From the NCBI GenBank assembly GCA_964057225.1, contig OZ059896.1:13066501-13130500 (forward strand): 64,000 nt of DNA. The letters are read 5' to 3'. A program made the position numbers and the translations under genes. Under the pieces are notes generated by a model that worked only from the letters and a program-made list of their open reading frames with translations, had not been told where the DNA came from and searched no databases. Below are positions 24,001 to 37,749 of this stretch, piece by piece. Within the stretch, counting starts at the first letter, position 1, and every line of letters begins with the position of its first letter. The stretch comes from Auanema rhodensis. Lineage: Eukaryota > Nematoda > Chromadorea > Rhabditida > Rhabditidae.

Positions 24001-24309
24001 GCGAGTTATATATCATGTGCACATCACGTGTACAATTAATTAGCTTAATTAAAGTTCACGTAAAGTTCAAAGTCATGGTTACCAGGCACCAATATCAATA
24101 AAAATTTGTTCTCAGACTAATATGGACATGGGGAATCTAATTTTGAGAACCGCATTTCTTAATCTTTCACGTGAAGCGAGTTACATACCAAGTGCACATC
24201 ACGTGTACATTTAATTAGCTTAATTAAAGTTCACGTAAACTTCAAAGTCATGGTTACCAGGCACCAATATCAATAAAAATTTGTTCTCAGACTAATATGG
24301 ACATGGGTA

Positions 24310-25840
24310 ATCTAATTTTGAAAACCGCATCTCTTTATCTTTAACGAGAAGCGAGTCACATACCATGTGCACATCACGTGTACATTCAATTAGCATAAAT
24401 TAAAGTTCACGTAAAGTTCAAAGTCATGGTTACCATGCACCAATATCAATAAAACTTTGTTATTAGACTAAAATGGACATGAGGAATCTAATTTTGAGAA
24501 CCGCATCTCTTTATCTTTCACGGGAAGCGAGTCACATACCATGTGCACATCACGTGTACAATTAATTAGCATAAATTAAAGTTCACGTAAAGTTCAAAGT
24601 CATGGTTACCATGCACCAATATCAATAAAATTTTGTTCTTAGACTAATATGGACATGGGTAATCTAATTTTGAAAATCGCATTTCTTTATCTTTCACGGG
24701 AAGCGAGTTACATACCAAGTGCACATCACGTGTACAATTAATTAGCATAAATTAAAGTTCACGTAAAGTTCAAAGTCATGGTTACCATGCACCAATATCA
24801 ATAAAAATTCGTTCTTAGACTAATATGGACATGGGTAATCTATTTTTGAAAACCGCATCTCTTTATCTTTAACGGGAAGCGAGTTACATACCATGTGCAC
24901 ATCGCGTGTACAATTAATTAGCATAAATTAAAGTTCACGTAAAGTTCAAAGTCTTGGTTACCATGAACCAATATCGATTAAAATTTGTTATTAGACTAAT
25001 ATGGACATGGGTAATCTAATTTTGAGAACTGCATCTATTTATCTTTCACGGGAAGCGAGTTACATACCATGTGCACATCACGTGTACAATTAATTAGCAT
25101 ATATTAAAGTTCACGTAAATTTCAAAGTCATGGTTACCATGCACCAATGTGAATACAAATTTGTTATTAGACTAAAATGGACATGAGGAATCTAATTTTG
25201 AGAACCGCATCTCTTTATCTTTCACGTAAAGCGAGTTACATACCAAGTGCAAATCACGTGTACAATTAATTAGCATAAATTAAAGTTCACGTAAATTTCA
25301 AAGTCATGGTTACCATGCACCAATATCAATAAAATTTTGTTCTTAGACTAATATGGACATGGGTAATCTAATTTTGAAAACCGCATTTCTTTATCTTTCA
25401 CGGGAAGCGAGACATACCATGTGCACATCACGTGTACAATTAATTAGCATAAATTAAAGTTCACGTAAATTTCAAAGTCATGGTTACCATGCACCAATAT
25501 CAATAAAACTTTGTTCTCAGACTAATATGGACATGGGTAATCTAATTTTGAAAACCGCATCTCTTTATCTTTCACGGGAAGCGAGTCACATACCATGTGC
25601 ACATCACGTGTACAATTAATTAGCATAAATTAAAGTTCACGTAAATTTCAAAGTCATGGTTACCATGCACCAATATCGATAAAAATTTGTTCTTAGATTA
25701 ATATGGACATGGGTAATCTAATTTTGAAAACCGCATTTCTTTGTCTTTCACGGGAAGCGAGTCACATACCATGTGCACATCACGTGTACAATTAATTAGC
25801 ATAAATTAAAGTTCACGTAAAGTTCAAAGTCATGGTTACC
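24310..25840 (+). repeat. Higher-order satellite duplication (offset 2457 bp; partner about 26767-28195)
   Basis: The private variant ATCGCGTGT (for ATCACGTGT) at 24901 recurs at 27358. Preceding AACGAGAAGCGAG, TCATT-type and GAAAATCGCAT monomers keep the same order at an offset of 2457 bp, about 14 monomers. The boundaries are approximate, read by eye. Confidence 0.75.
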
Positions 25841-27064
25841 ATGCACCAATGTGAATACAAATTTGTTATTAGACTAAAATGGACATGGGGAATCTAATTT
25901 TGAGAACCGCATTTCTTAATCTTTCACGTGAAGCGAGTTACATACCAAGTGCACATCACGTGTACATTTAATTAGCTTAATTAAAGTTCACGTAAACTTC
26001 AAAGTCATGGTTACCAGGCACCAATATCAATAAAAATTTGTTCTCAGACTAATATGGACATGGGTAATCTAATTTTGAAAACCGCATTTCTTTGTCTTTC
26101 ACGGGAAGCGAGTCACATACCATGTGCACATCACGTGTACAATTAATTAGCTTAATTAAAGTTCACGTAAAGTTCAAAGTCTTGGTTACCATGCACCAAT
26201 ATCAATAAAAATTTGTACTTAGACTAATATGGACATGGGGAATCTAATTTTGAGAACCGCATTTCTTAATCTTTCACGTGAAGCGAGTTACATACCAAGT
26301 GCACATCACGTGTACATTTAATTAGCTTAATTAAAGTTCACGTAAACTTCAAAGTCATGGTTACCAGGCACCAATATCAATAAAAATTTGTTCTCAGACT
26401 AATATGGACATGGGTAATCTAATTTTGAGAACTGCATCTATTTATCTTTCACGGGAAGCGAGTTATATATCATGTGCACATCACGTGTACAATTAATTAG
26501 CTTAATTAAAGTTCACGTAAAGTTCAAAGTCTTGGTTACCATGCACCAATATCAATAAAAATTTGTACTTAGACTAATATGGACATGGGGAATCTAATTT
26601 TGGAAACCGCATCTCTTTATCTTTCACGGGAAGCGAGTTATATATCATGTGCACATCACGTGTACAATTAATTAGCTTAATTAAAGTTCACGTAAACTTC
26701 AAAGTCATGGTTACCAGGCACCAATATCAATAAAAATTTGTTCTCAGACTAATATGGACATGGGTAATCTAATTTTGAAAACCGCATCTCTTTATCTTTA
26801 ACGAGAAGCGAGTCACATACCATGTGCACATCACGTGTACATTCAATTAGCATAAATTAAAGTTCACGTAAAGTTCAAAGTCATGGTTACCATGCACCAA
26901 TATCAATAAAACTTTGTTATTAGACTAAAATGGACATGAGGAATCTAATTTTGAGAACCGCATCTCTTTATCTTTCACGGGAAGCGAGTCACATACCATG
27001 TGCACATCACGTGTACAATTAATTAGCATAAATTAAAGTTCACGTAAAGTTCAAAGTCATGGTT

Positions 27065-29393
27065 ACCATGCACCAATATCAATAAAATTTTGTTCTTAGA
27101 CTAATATGGACATGGGTAATCTAATTTTGAAAATCGCATTTCTTTATCTTTCACGGGAAGCGAGTTACATACCAAGTGCACATCACGTGTACAATTAATT
27201 AGCATAAATTAAAGTTCACGTAAAGTTCAAAGTCATGGTTACCATGCACCAATATCAATAAAAATTCGTTCTTAGACTAATATGGACATGGGTAATCTAT
27301 TTTTGAAAACCGCATCTCTTTATCTTTAACGGGAAGCGAGTTACATACCATGTGCACATCGCGTGTACAATTAATTAGCATAAATTAAAGTTCACGTAAA
27401 GTTCAAAGTCTTGGTTACCATGAACCAATATCGATTAAAATTTGTTATTAGACTAATATGGACATGGGTAATCTAATTTTGAGAACTGCATCTATTTATC
27501 TTTCACGGGAAGCGAGTTACATACCATGTGCACATCACGTGTACAATTAATTAGCATATATTAAAGTTCACGTAAATTTCAAAGTCATGGTTACCATGCA
27601 CCAATGTGAATACAAATTTGTTATTAGACTAAAATGGACATGAGGAATCTAATTTTGAGAACCGCATCTCTTTATCTTTCACGTAAAGCGAGTTACATAC
27701 CAAGTGCAAATCACGTGTACAATTAATTAGCATAAATTAAAGTTCACGTAAATTTCAAAGTCATGGTTACCATGCACCAATATCAATAAAATTTTGTTCT
27801 TAGACTAATATGGACATGGGTAATCTAATTTTGAAAACCGCATTTCTTTATCTTTCACGGGAAGCGAGACATACCATGTGCACATCACGTGTACAATTAA
27901 TTAGCATAAATTAAAGTTCACGTAAATTTCAAAGTCATGGTTACCATGCACCAATATCAATAAAACTTTGTTCTCAGACTAATATGGACATGGGTAATCT
28001 AATTTTGAAAACCGCATCTCTTTATCTTTCACGGGAAGCGAGTCACATACCATGTGCACATCACGTGTACAATTAATTAGCATAAATTAAAGTTCACGTA
28101 AATTTCAAAGTCATGGTTACCATGCACCAATATCGATAAAAATTTGTTCTTAGATTAATATGGACATGGGTAATCTAATTTTGAAAACCGCATTTCTTTA
28201 TCTTTCACGGGAAGCGAGACATACCATGTGCACATCACGTGTACAATTAATTAGCATAAATTAAAGTTCACGTAAATTTCAAAGTCATGGTTACCATGCA
28301 CCAATATCAATAAAACTTTGTTCTCAGACTAATATGGACATGGGTAATCTAATTTTGAAAACCGCATCTCTTTATCTTTCACGGGAAGCGAGTCACATAC
28401 CATGTGCACATCACGTGTACAATTAATTAGCATAAATTAAAGTTCACGTAAATTTCAAAGTCATGGTTACCATGCACCAATATCGATAAAAATTTGTTCT
28501 TAGATTAATATGGACATGGGTAATCTAATTTTGAAAACCGCATTTCTTTGTCTTTCACGGGAAGCGAGTCACATACCATGTGCACATCACGTGTACAATT
28601 AATTAGCATAAATTAAAGTTCACGTAAAGTTCAAAGTCATGGTTACCATGCACCAATGTGAATACAAATTTGTTATTAGACTAAAATGGACATGGGGAAT
28701 CTAATTTTGAGAACCGCATTTCTTAATCTTTCACGTGAAGCGAGTTACATACCAAGTGCACATCACGTGTACATTTAATTAGCTTAATTAAAGTTCACGT
28801 AAACTTCAAAGTCATGGTTACCAGGCACCAATATCAATAAAAATTTGTTCTCAGACTAATATGGACATGGGTAATCTAATTTTGAAAACCGCATTTCTTT
28901 GTCTTTCACGGGAAGCGAGTCACATACCATGTGCACATCACGTGTACAATTAATTAGCTTAATTAAAGTTCACGTAAAGTTCAAAGTCTTGGTTACCATG
29001 CACCAATATCAATAAAAATTTGTACTTAGACTAATATGGACATGGGGAATCTAATTTTGAGAACCGCATTTCTTAATCTTTCACGTGAAGCGAGTTACAT
29101 ACCAAGTGCACATCACGTGTACATTTAATTAGCTTAATTAAAGTTCACGTAAACTTCAAAGTCATGGTTACCAGGCACCAATATCAATAAAAATTTGTTC
29201 TCAGACTAATATGGACATGGGTAATCTAATTTTGAGAACTGCATCTATTTATCTTTCACGGGAAGCGAGTTATATATCATGTGCACATCACGTGTACAAT
29301 TAATTAGCTTAATTAAAGTTCACGTAAAGTTCAAAGTCTTGGTTACCATGCACCAATATCAATAAAAATTTGTACTTAGACTAATATGGACAT
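27065..29393 (+). repeat. Higher-order satellite duplication, copy 1 (offset 2981 bp; partner about 30046-32374)
   Basis: About 2.3 kb that reads nearly identically 2981 bp later (17 monomers). It includes the ATCGCG variant (27358 and 30339), two consecutive GCGAGACATACC short-monomer blocks, and the CCAATGTGAATAC monomer before TGGGGAATC. A further copy of part of it lies at +5788 from the 25.3-28.2-kb region (ATCGCG at 33146; TTGGAAACC at 26601 and 32389). This implies repeated segmental amplification. Confidence 0.78.
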
Positions 29394-32300
29394 GGGTAAT
29401 CTAATTTTGAAAATCGCATTTCTTTATCTTTCACGGGAAGCGAGTTACATACCAAGTGCACATCACGTGTACAATTAATTAGCATAAATTAAAGTTCACG
29501 TAAAGTTCAAAGTCATGGTTACCATGCACCAATATCAATAAAAATTCGTTCTTAGACTAATATGGACATGGGTAATCTAATTTTGAGAACTGCATCTATT
29601 TATCTTTCACGGGAAGCGAGTTATATATCATGTGCACATCACGTGTACAATTAATTAGCTTAATTAAAGTTCACGTAAACTTCAAAGTCATGGTTACCAG
29701 GCACCAATATCAATAAAAATTTGTTCTCAGACTAATATGGACATGGGTAATCTAATTTTGAGAACTGCATCTATTTATCTTTCACGGGAAGCGAGTTATA
29801 TATCATGTGCACATCACGTGTACATTTAATTAGCTTAATTAAAGTTCACGTAAACTTCAAAGTCATGGTTACCAGGCACCAATATCAATAAAAATTTGTT
29901 CTCAGACTAATATGGACATGGGTAATCTAATTTTGAGAACTGCATCTATTTATCTTTCACGGGAAGCGAGTTATATATCATGTGCACATCACGTGTACAA
30001 TTAATTAGCTTAATTAAAGTTCACGTAAAGTTCAAAGTCTTGGTTACCATGCACCAATATCAATAAAATTTTGTTCTTAGACTAATATGGACATGGGTAA
30101 TCTAATTTTGAAAATCGCATTTCTTTATCTTTCACGGGAAGCGAGTTACATACCAAGTGCACATCACGTGTACAATTAATTAGCATAAATTAAAGTTCAC
30201 GTAAAGTTCAAAGTCATGGTTACCATGCACCAATATCAATAAAAATTCGTTCTTAGACTAATATGGACATGGGTAATCTATTTTTGAAAACCGCATCTCT
30301 TTATCTTTAACGGGAAGCGAGTTACATACCATGTGCACATCGCGTGTACAATTAATTAGCATAAATTAAAGTTCACGTAAAGTTCAAAGTCTTGGTTACC
30401 ATGAACCAATATCGATTAAAATTTGTTATTAGACTAATATGGACATGGGTAATCTAATTTTGAGAACTGCATCTATTTATCTTTCACGGGAAGCGAGTTA
30501 CATACCATGTGCACATCACGTGTACAATTAATTAGCATATATTAAAGTTCACGTAAATTTCAAAGTCATGGTTACCATGCACCAATGTGAATACAAATTT
30601 GTTATTAGACTAAAATGGACATGAGGAATCTAATTTTGAGAACCGCATCTCTTTATCTTTCACGTAAAGCGAGTTACATACCAAGTGCAAATCACGTGTA
30701 CAATTAATTAGCATAAATTAAAGTTCACGTAAATTTCAAAGTCATGGTTACCATGCACCAATATCAATAAAATTTTGTTCTTAGACTAATATGGACATGG
30801 GTAATCTAATTTTGAAAACCGCATTTCTTTATCTTTCACGGGAAGCGAGACATACCATGTGCACATCACGTGTACAATTAATTAGCATAAATTAAAGTTC
30901 ACGTAAATTTCAAAGTCATGGTTACCATGCACCAATATCAATAAAACTTTGTTCTCAGACTAATATGGACATGGGTAATCTAATTTTGAAAACCGCATCT
31001 CTTTATCTTTCACGGGAAGCGAGTCACATACCATGTGCACATCACGTGTACAATTAATTAGCATAAATTAAAGTTCACGTAAATTTCAAAGTCATGGTTA
31101 CCATGCACCAATATCGATAAAAATTTGTTCTTAGATTAATATGGACATGGGTAATCTAATTTTGAAAACCGCATTTCTTTATCTTTCACGGGAAGCGAGA
31201 CATACCATGTGCACATCACGTGTACAATTAATTAGCATAAATTAAAGTTCACGTAAATTTCAAAGTCATGGTTACCATGCACCAATATCAATAAAACTTT
31301 GTTCTCAGACTAATATGGACATGGGTAATCTAATTTTGAAAACCGCATCTCTTTATCTTTCACGGGAAGCGAGTCACATACCATGTGCACATCACGTGTA
31401 CAATTAATTAGCATAAATTAAAGTTCACGTAAATTTCAAAGTCATGGTTACCATGCACCAATATCGATAAAAATTTGTTCTTAGATTAATATGGACATGG
31501 GTAATCTAATTTTGAAAACCGCATTTCTTTGTCTTTCACGGGAAGCGAGTCACATACCATGTGCACATCACGTGTACAATTAATTAGCATAAATTAAAGT
31601 TCACGTAAAGTTCAAAGTCATGGTTACCATGCACCAATGTGAATACAAATTTGTTATTAGACTAAAATGGACATGGGGAATCTAATTTTGAGAACCGCAT
31701 TTCTTAATCTTTCACGTGAAGCGAGTTACATACCAAGTGCACATCACGTGTACATTTAATTAGCTTAATTAAAGTTCACGTAAACTTCAAAGTCATGGTT
31801 ACCAGGCACCAATATCAATAAAAATTTGTTCTCAGACTAATATGGACATGGGTAATCTAATTTTGAAAACCGCATTTCTTTGTCTTTCACGGGAAGCGAG
31901 TCACATACCATGTGCACATCACGTGTACAATTAATTAGCTTAATTAAAGTTCACGTAAAGTTCAAAGTCTTGGTTACCATGCACCAATATCAATAAAAAT
32001 TTGTACTTAGACTAATATGGACATGGGGAATCTAATTTTGAGAACCGCATTTCTTAATCTTTCACGTGAAGCGAGTTACATACCAAGTGCACATCACGTG
32101 TACATTTAATTAGCTTAATTAAAGTTCACGTAAACTTCAAAGTCATGGTTACCAGGCACCAATATCAATAAAAATTTGTTCTCAGACTAATATGGACATG
32201 GGTAATCTAATTTTGAGAACTGCATCTATTTATCTTTCACGGGAAGCGAGTTATATATCATGTGCACATCACGTGTACAATTAATTAGCTTAATTAAAGT

Positions 32301-35300
32301 TCACGTAAAGTTCAAAGTCTTGGTTACCATGCACCAATATCAATAAAAATTTGTACTTAGACTAATATGGACATGGGGAATCTAATTTTGGAAACCGCAT
32401 CTCTTTATCTTTCACGGGAAGCGAGTTATATATCATGTGCACATCACGTGTACAATTAATTAGCTTAATTAAAGTTCACGTAAACTTCAAAGTCATGGTT
32501 ACCAGGCACCAATATCAATAAAAATTTGTTCTCAGACTAATATGGACATGGGTAATCTAATTTTGAAAACCGCATCTCTTTATCTTTAACGAGAAGCGAG
32601 TCACATACCATGTGCACATCACGTGTACATTCAATTAGCATAAATTAAAGTTCACGTAAAGTTCAAAGTCATGGTTACCATGCACCAATATCAATAAAAC
32701 TTTGTTATTAGACTAAAATGGACATGAGGAATCTAATTTTGAGAACCGCATCTCTTTATCTTTCACGGGAAGCGAGTCACATACCATGTGCACATCACGT
32801 GTACAATTAATTAGCATAAATTAAAGTTCACGTAAAGTTCAAAGTCATGGTTACCATGCACCAATATCAATAAAATTTTGTTCTTAGACTAATATGGACA
32901 TGGGTAATCTAATTTTGAAAATCGCATTTCTTTATCTTTCACGGGAAGCGAGTTACATACCAAGTGCACATCACGTGTACAATTAATTAGCATAAATTAA
33001 AGTTCACGTAAAGTTCAAAGTCATGGTTACCATGCACCAATATCAATAAAAATTCGTTCTTAGACTAATATGGACATGGGTAATCTATTTTTGAAAACCG
33101 CATCTCTTTATCTTTAACGGGAAGCGAGTTACATACCATGTGCACATCGCGTGTACAATTAATTAGCATAAATTAAAGTTCACGTAAAGTTCAAAGTCTT
33201 GGTTACCATGAACCAATATCGATTAAAATTTGTTATTAGACTAATATGGACATGGGTAATCTAATTTTGAGAACTGCATCTATTTATCTTTCACGGGAAG
33301 CGAGTTACATACCATGTGCACATCACGTGTACAATTAATTAGCATATATTAAAGTTCACGTAAATTTCAAAGTCATGGTTACCATGCACCAATGTGAATA
33401 CAAATTTGTTATTAGACTAAAATGGACATGAGGAATCTAATTTTGAGAACCGCATCTCTTTATCTTTCACGTAAAGCGAGTTACATACCAAGTGCAAATC
33501 ACGTGTACAATTAATTAGCATAAATTAAAGTTCACGTAAATTTCAAAGTCATGGTTACCATGCACCAATATCAATAAAATTTTGTTCTTAGACTAATATG
33601 GACATGGGTAATCTAATTTTGAAAACCGCATTTCTTTATCTTTCACGGGAAGCGAGACATACCATGTGCACATCACGTGTACAATTAATTAGCATAAATT
33701 AAAGTTCACGTAAATTTCAAAGTCATGGTTACCATGCACCAATATCAATAAAACTTTGTTCTCAGACTAATATGGACATGGGTAATCTAATTTTGAAAAC
33801 CGCATCTCTTTATCTTTCACGGGAAGCGAGTCACATACCATGTGCACATCACGTGTACAATTAATTAGCATAAATTAAAGTTCACGTAAATTTCAAAGTC
33901 ATGGTTACCATGCACCAATATCGATAAAAATTTGTTCTTAGATTAATATGGACATGGGTAATCTAATTTTGAAAACCGCATTTCTTTGTCTTTCACGGGA
34001 AGCGAGTCACATACCATGTGCACATCACGTGTACAATTAATTAGCATAAATTAAAGTTCACGTAAAGTTCAAAGTCATGGTTACCATGCACCAATATCAA
34101 TAAAAATTTGTTCTTAGACTAATATGGACATGGGTAATCTAATTTTGAAAACCGCATTCCTTTATCTTTCACGGGAAGCGAGTTACATACCATGTGCACA
34201 TCACGTGTACAATTAATTAGCATAAATTAAAGTTCACGTTAATTTCAAAGTCATGGTTACCATGCACCAATATCGATAAAAATTTGTTCTTAGATTAATA
34301 TGGACATGGGTAATCTAATTTTGAAAACCGCATTTCTTTATCTTTCACGGGAAGCGAGTCACATACCATGTGCACATCACGTGTACAATTAATTAGCATA
34401 AATTAAAGTTCACGTAAAGTTCAAAGTCATGGTTACCATGTATCAATAAAAATTTGTTATTAGACTAATATAGACATGAGGAATCTAACTTTGAAAATCG
34501 CATCTCTTTATCTTTAACGGGAAGCGAGTTACATACCATGTGCACATCACGTGTACAATTAATTAGCATAAATTAAAGTTCACGTAAATTTCAAAGTCAT
34601 GGTTACCATGCACCAATATCAATAAAACTTTGTTCTCAGACTAATATGGACATGGGTAATCTAATTTTGATAACCGCATCTCTTTATCTTTCACGGGAAG
34701 CGAGTCACATACCATGTGCACATCACGTGTACAATTAATTAGCATAAATTAAAGTTCACGTAAAGTTCAAAGTCATGGTTACCATGCACCAATATCAATA
34801 AAAATTTGTTCTTAGATTAATATGGACATGGGTAATCTAATTTTGAAAACCGCATTTCTTTGTCTTTCACGGGAAGCGAGTCACATACCATGTGCACATC
34901 ACGTGTACAATTAATTAGCATAAATTAAAGTTCACGTAAAGTTCAAAGTCATGGTTACCATGCACCAATATCGATAAGAATTTGTTCTTAGATTAATATG
35001 GACATGGGTAATCTAATTTTGAAAACCACATTTCTTTATCTTTCACGGGAAGCGAGTCACATACCATGTGCACATCACGTGTACAATTAATTAGCATAAA
35101 TTAAAGTTCACGTTAATTTCAAATTCATGGTTACCATGCACCAATATCGATAAAAATTTGTTCTTAGATTAATATGGACATGGATAATCTAATTTTGAAA
35201 ACCGCATTTCTTTATCTTTCACGGGAAGCGAGTTACATACCATGTGCACATCACGTGTACAATTAATTAGCAAAAATTAAAGTTCACGTAAATTTCAAAG

Positions 35301-35639
35301 TCATGGTTACCATGTATCAATAAAAATTTGTTATTAGACTAATATAGACATGAGGAATCTAATTTTGAAAACCGCATCTCTTTATCTTTAACGGGAAGCG
35401 AGTTACATACCATGTGCACATCACGTGTACAATTAATTAGCATAAATTAAAGTTCACGTTAATTTCAAAGTCATGGTTACCATGCACCAATATCGATAAA
35501 AAATTGTTCTTAGATTAATATGGACATGGGTAATCTAATTTTGAAAATCGCATCTCTTTATCTTTAACGGGAAGCGAGTTACATACCATGTGCACATCAC
35601 GTGTACAATTAACTAGCATAAATTAAAGTTCACGTTAAT

Positions 35640-37749
35640 TTCAAAGTCATGGTTACCATGCACCAATATCAATAAAATTTTGTTCTTAGACTAATATGGA
35701 CATGGGTAATCTAATTTTGAAAACCGCATTACTTTATCTTTCACGGGAAGCGAGTTACATACCATGTGCACATCACGTGTACAATTAATTACCATAAATT
35801 AAAGTTCACGTAAATTTCAAAGTCATGGTTACCATGCACCAATATCAATAAAACTTTGTTCTCAGACTAATATGGACATGGGTAATCTAATTTTGAAAAC
35901 CGCATATCTTTATCTTTCACGGGAAGCGAGTTACATACCATGTGCACATCACGTGTACAATTAATTAGCATAAATTAAAGTTCACGTAAATTTCAAAGTC
36001 ATGGTTACCATGCACCAATATCAATAAAACTTTGTTCTCAGACTAATATGGACATGGGTAATCTAATTTTGAGAACTGCATCTATTTATCTTTCACGGGA
36101 AGCGAGTTATATATCATGTGCACATCACGTGTACAATTAATTAGCTTAATTAAAGTTCACGTAAAGTTCAAAGTCTTGGTTACCATGCACCAATATCAAT
36201 AAAAATTTGTACTTAGACTAATATGGACATGGGGAATCTAATTTTGAAAACCGCATCTCTTTATCTTTCACGTGAAGCGAGTTACATACCATGTGCACAT
36301 CACGTGTACAATTAATTAGCATAAATTAAAGTTCACGTAAAGTTCAAAGTCATGGTTACCATGCACCAATATCAATAAAAATTTGTTCTTAGACTAATAT
36401 GGACATGGGTAATCTATTTTTGAAAACCGCATCTCTTTATCTTTAACGGGAAGCGAGTTACATACCATGTGCACATCACGTGTACAATTAATTCGCATAA
36501 ATTAAAGTTCACGTAAATTTCAAAGTCATGGTTACCATGCACCAATATCAATAAAACTTTGTTCTCAGACTAATATGGACATGGGTAATCTAATTTTGAG
36601 AACTGCATCTCTTTATCTTTCACGTAAAGCGAGTTACATACCAAGTGCAAATCACGTGTACAATTAATTAGCATAAATTAAAGTTCACGTAAATTTCAAA
36701 GTCATGGTTACCATGCACCAATATCAATAAAATTTTGTTCTTAGACTAATATGGACATGGGTAATCTAATTTTGAAAACCGCATTACTTTATCTTTCACG
36801 GGAAGCGAGTTACATACCATGTGCACATCACGTGTACAATTAATTACCATAAATTAAAGTTCACGTAAATTTCAAAGTCATGGTTACCATGCACCAATAT
36901 CAATAAAACTTTGTTCTCAGACTAATATGGACATGGGTAATCTAATTTTGAAAACCGCATATCTTTATCTTTCACGGGAAGCGAGTTACATACCATGTGC
37001 ACATCACGTGTACAATTAATTAGCATAAATTAAAGTTCACGTAAATTTCAAAGTCATGGTTACCATGCACCAATATCAATAAAACTTTGTTCTCAGACTA
37101 ATATGGACATGGGTAATCTAATTTTGAGAACTGCATCTATTTATCTTTCACGGGAAGCGAGTTATATATCATGTGCACATCACGTGTACAATTAATTAGC
37201 TTAATTAAAGTTCACGTAAAGTTCAAAGTCTTGGTTACCATGCACCAATATCAATAAAAATTTGTACTTAGACTAATATGGACATGGGGAATCTAATTTT
37301 GAAAACCGCATCTCTTTATCTTTCACGTGAAGCGAGTTACATACCATGTGCACATCACGTGTACAATTAATTAGCATAAATTAAAGTTCACGTAAAGTTC
37401 AAAGTCATGGTTACCATGCACCAATATCAATAAAAATTTGTTCTTAGACTAATATGGACATGGGTAATCTATTTTTGAAAACCGCATCTCTTTATCTTTA
37501 ACGGGAAGCGAGTTACATACCATGTGCACATCACGTGTACAATTAATTCGCATAAATTAAAGTTCACGTAAATTTCAAAGTCATGGTTACCATGCACCAA
37601 TATCAATAAAACTTTGTTCTCAGACTAATATGGACATGGGTAATCTAATTTTGAGAACTGCATCTCTTTATCTTTCACGTAAAGCGAGTTACATACCAAG
37701 TGCAAATCACGTGTACAATTAATTAGCATAAATTAAAGTTCACGTAAAT
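35640..37749 (+). repeat. Tandem higher-order unit, 1055 bp x 2
   Basis: Two adjacent copies of a six-monomer unit. Private variants mark both: CGCATTACTTT at about 35725 and 36780, and CGCATATCTTT at about 35901 and 36956, each 1055 bp apart. TAATTACCATAAATT follows in both. Confidence 0.8.
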
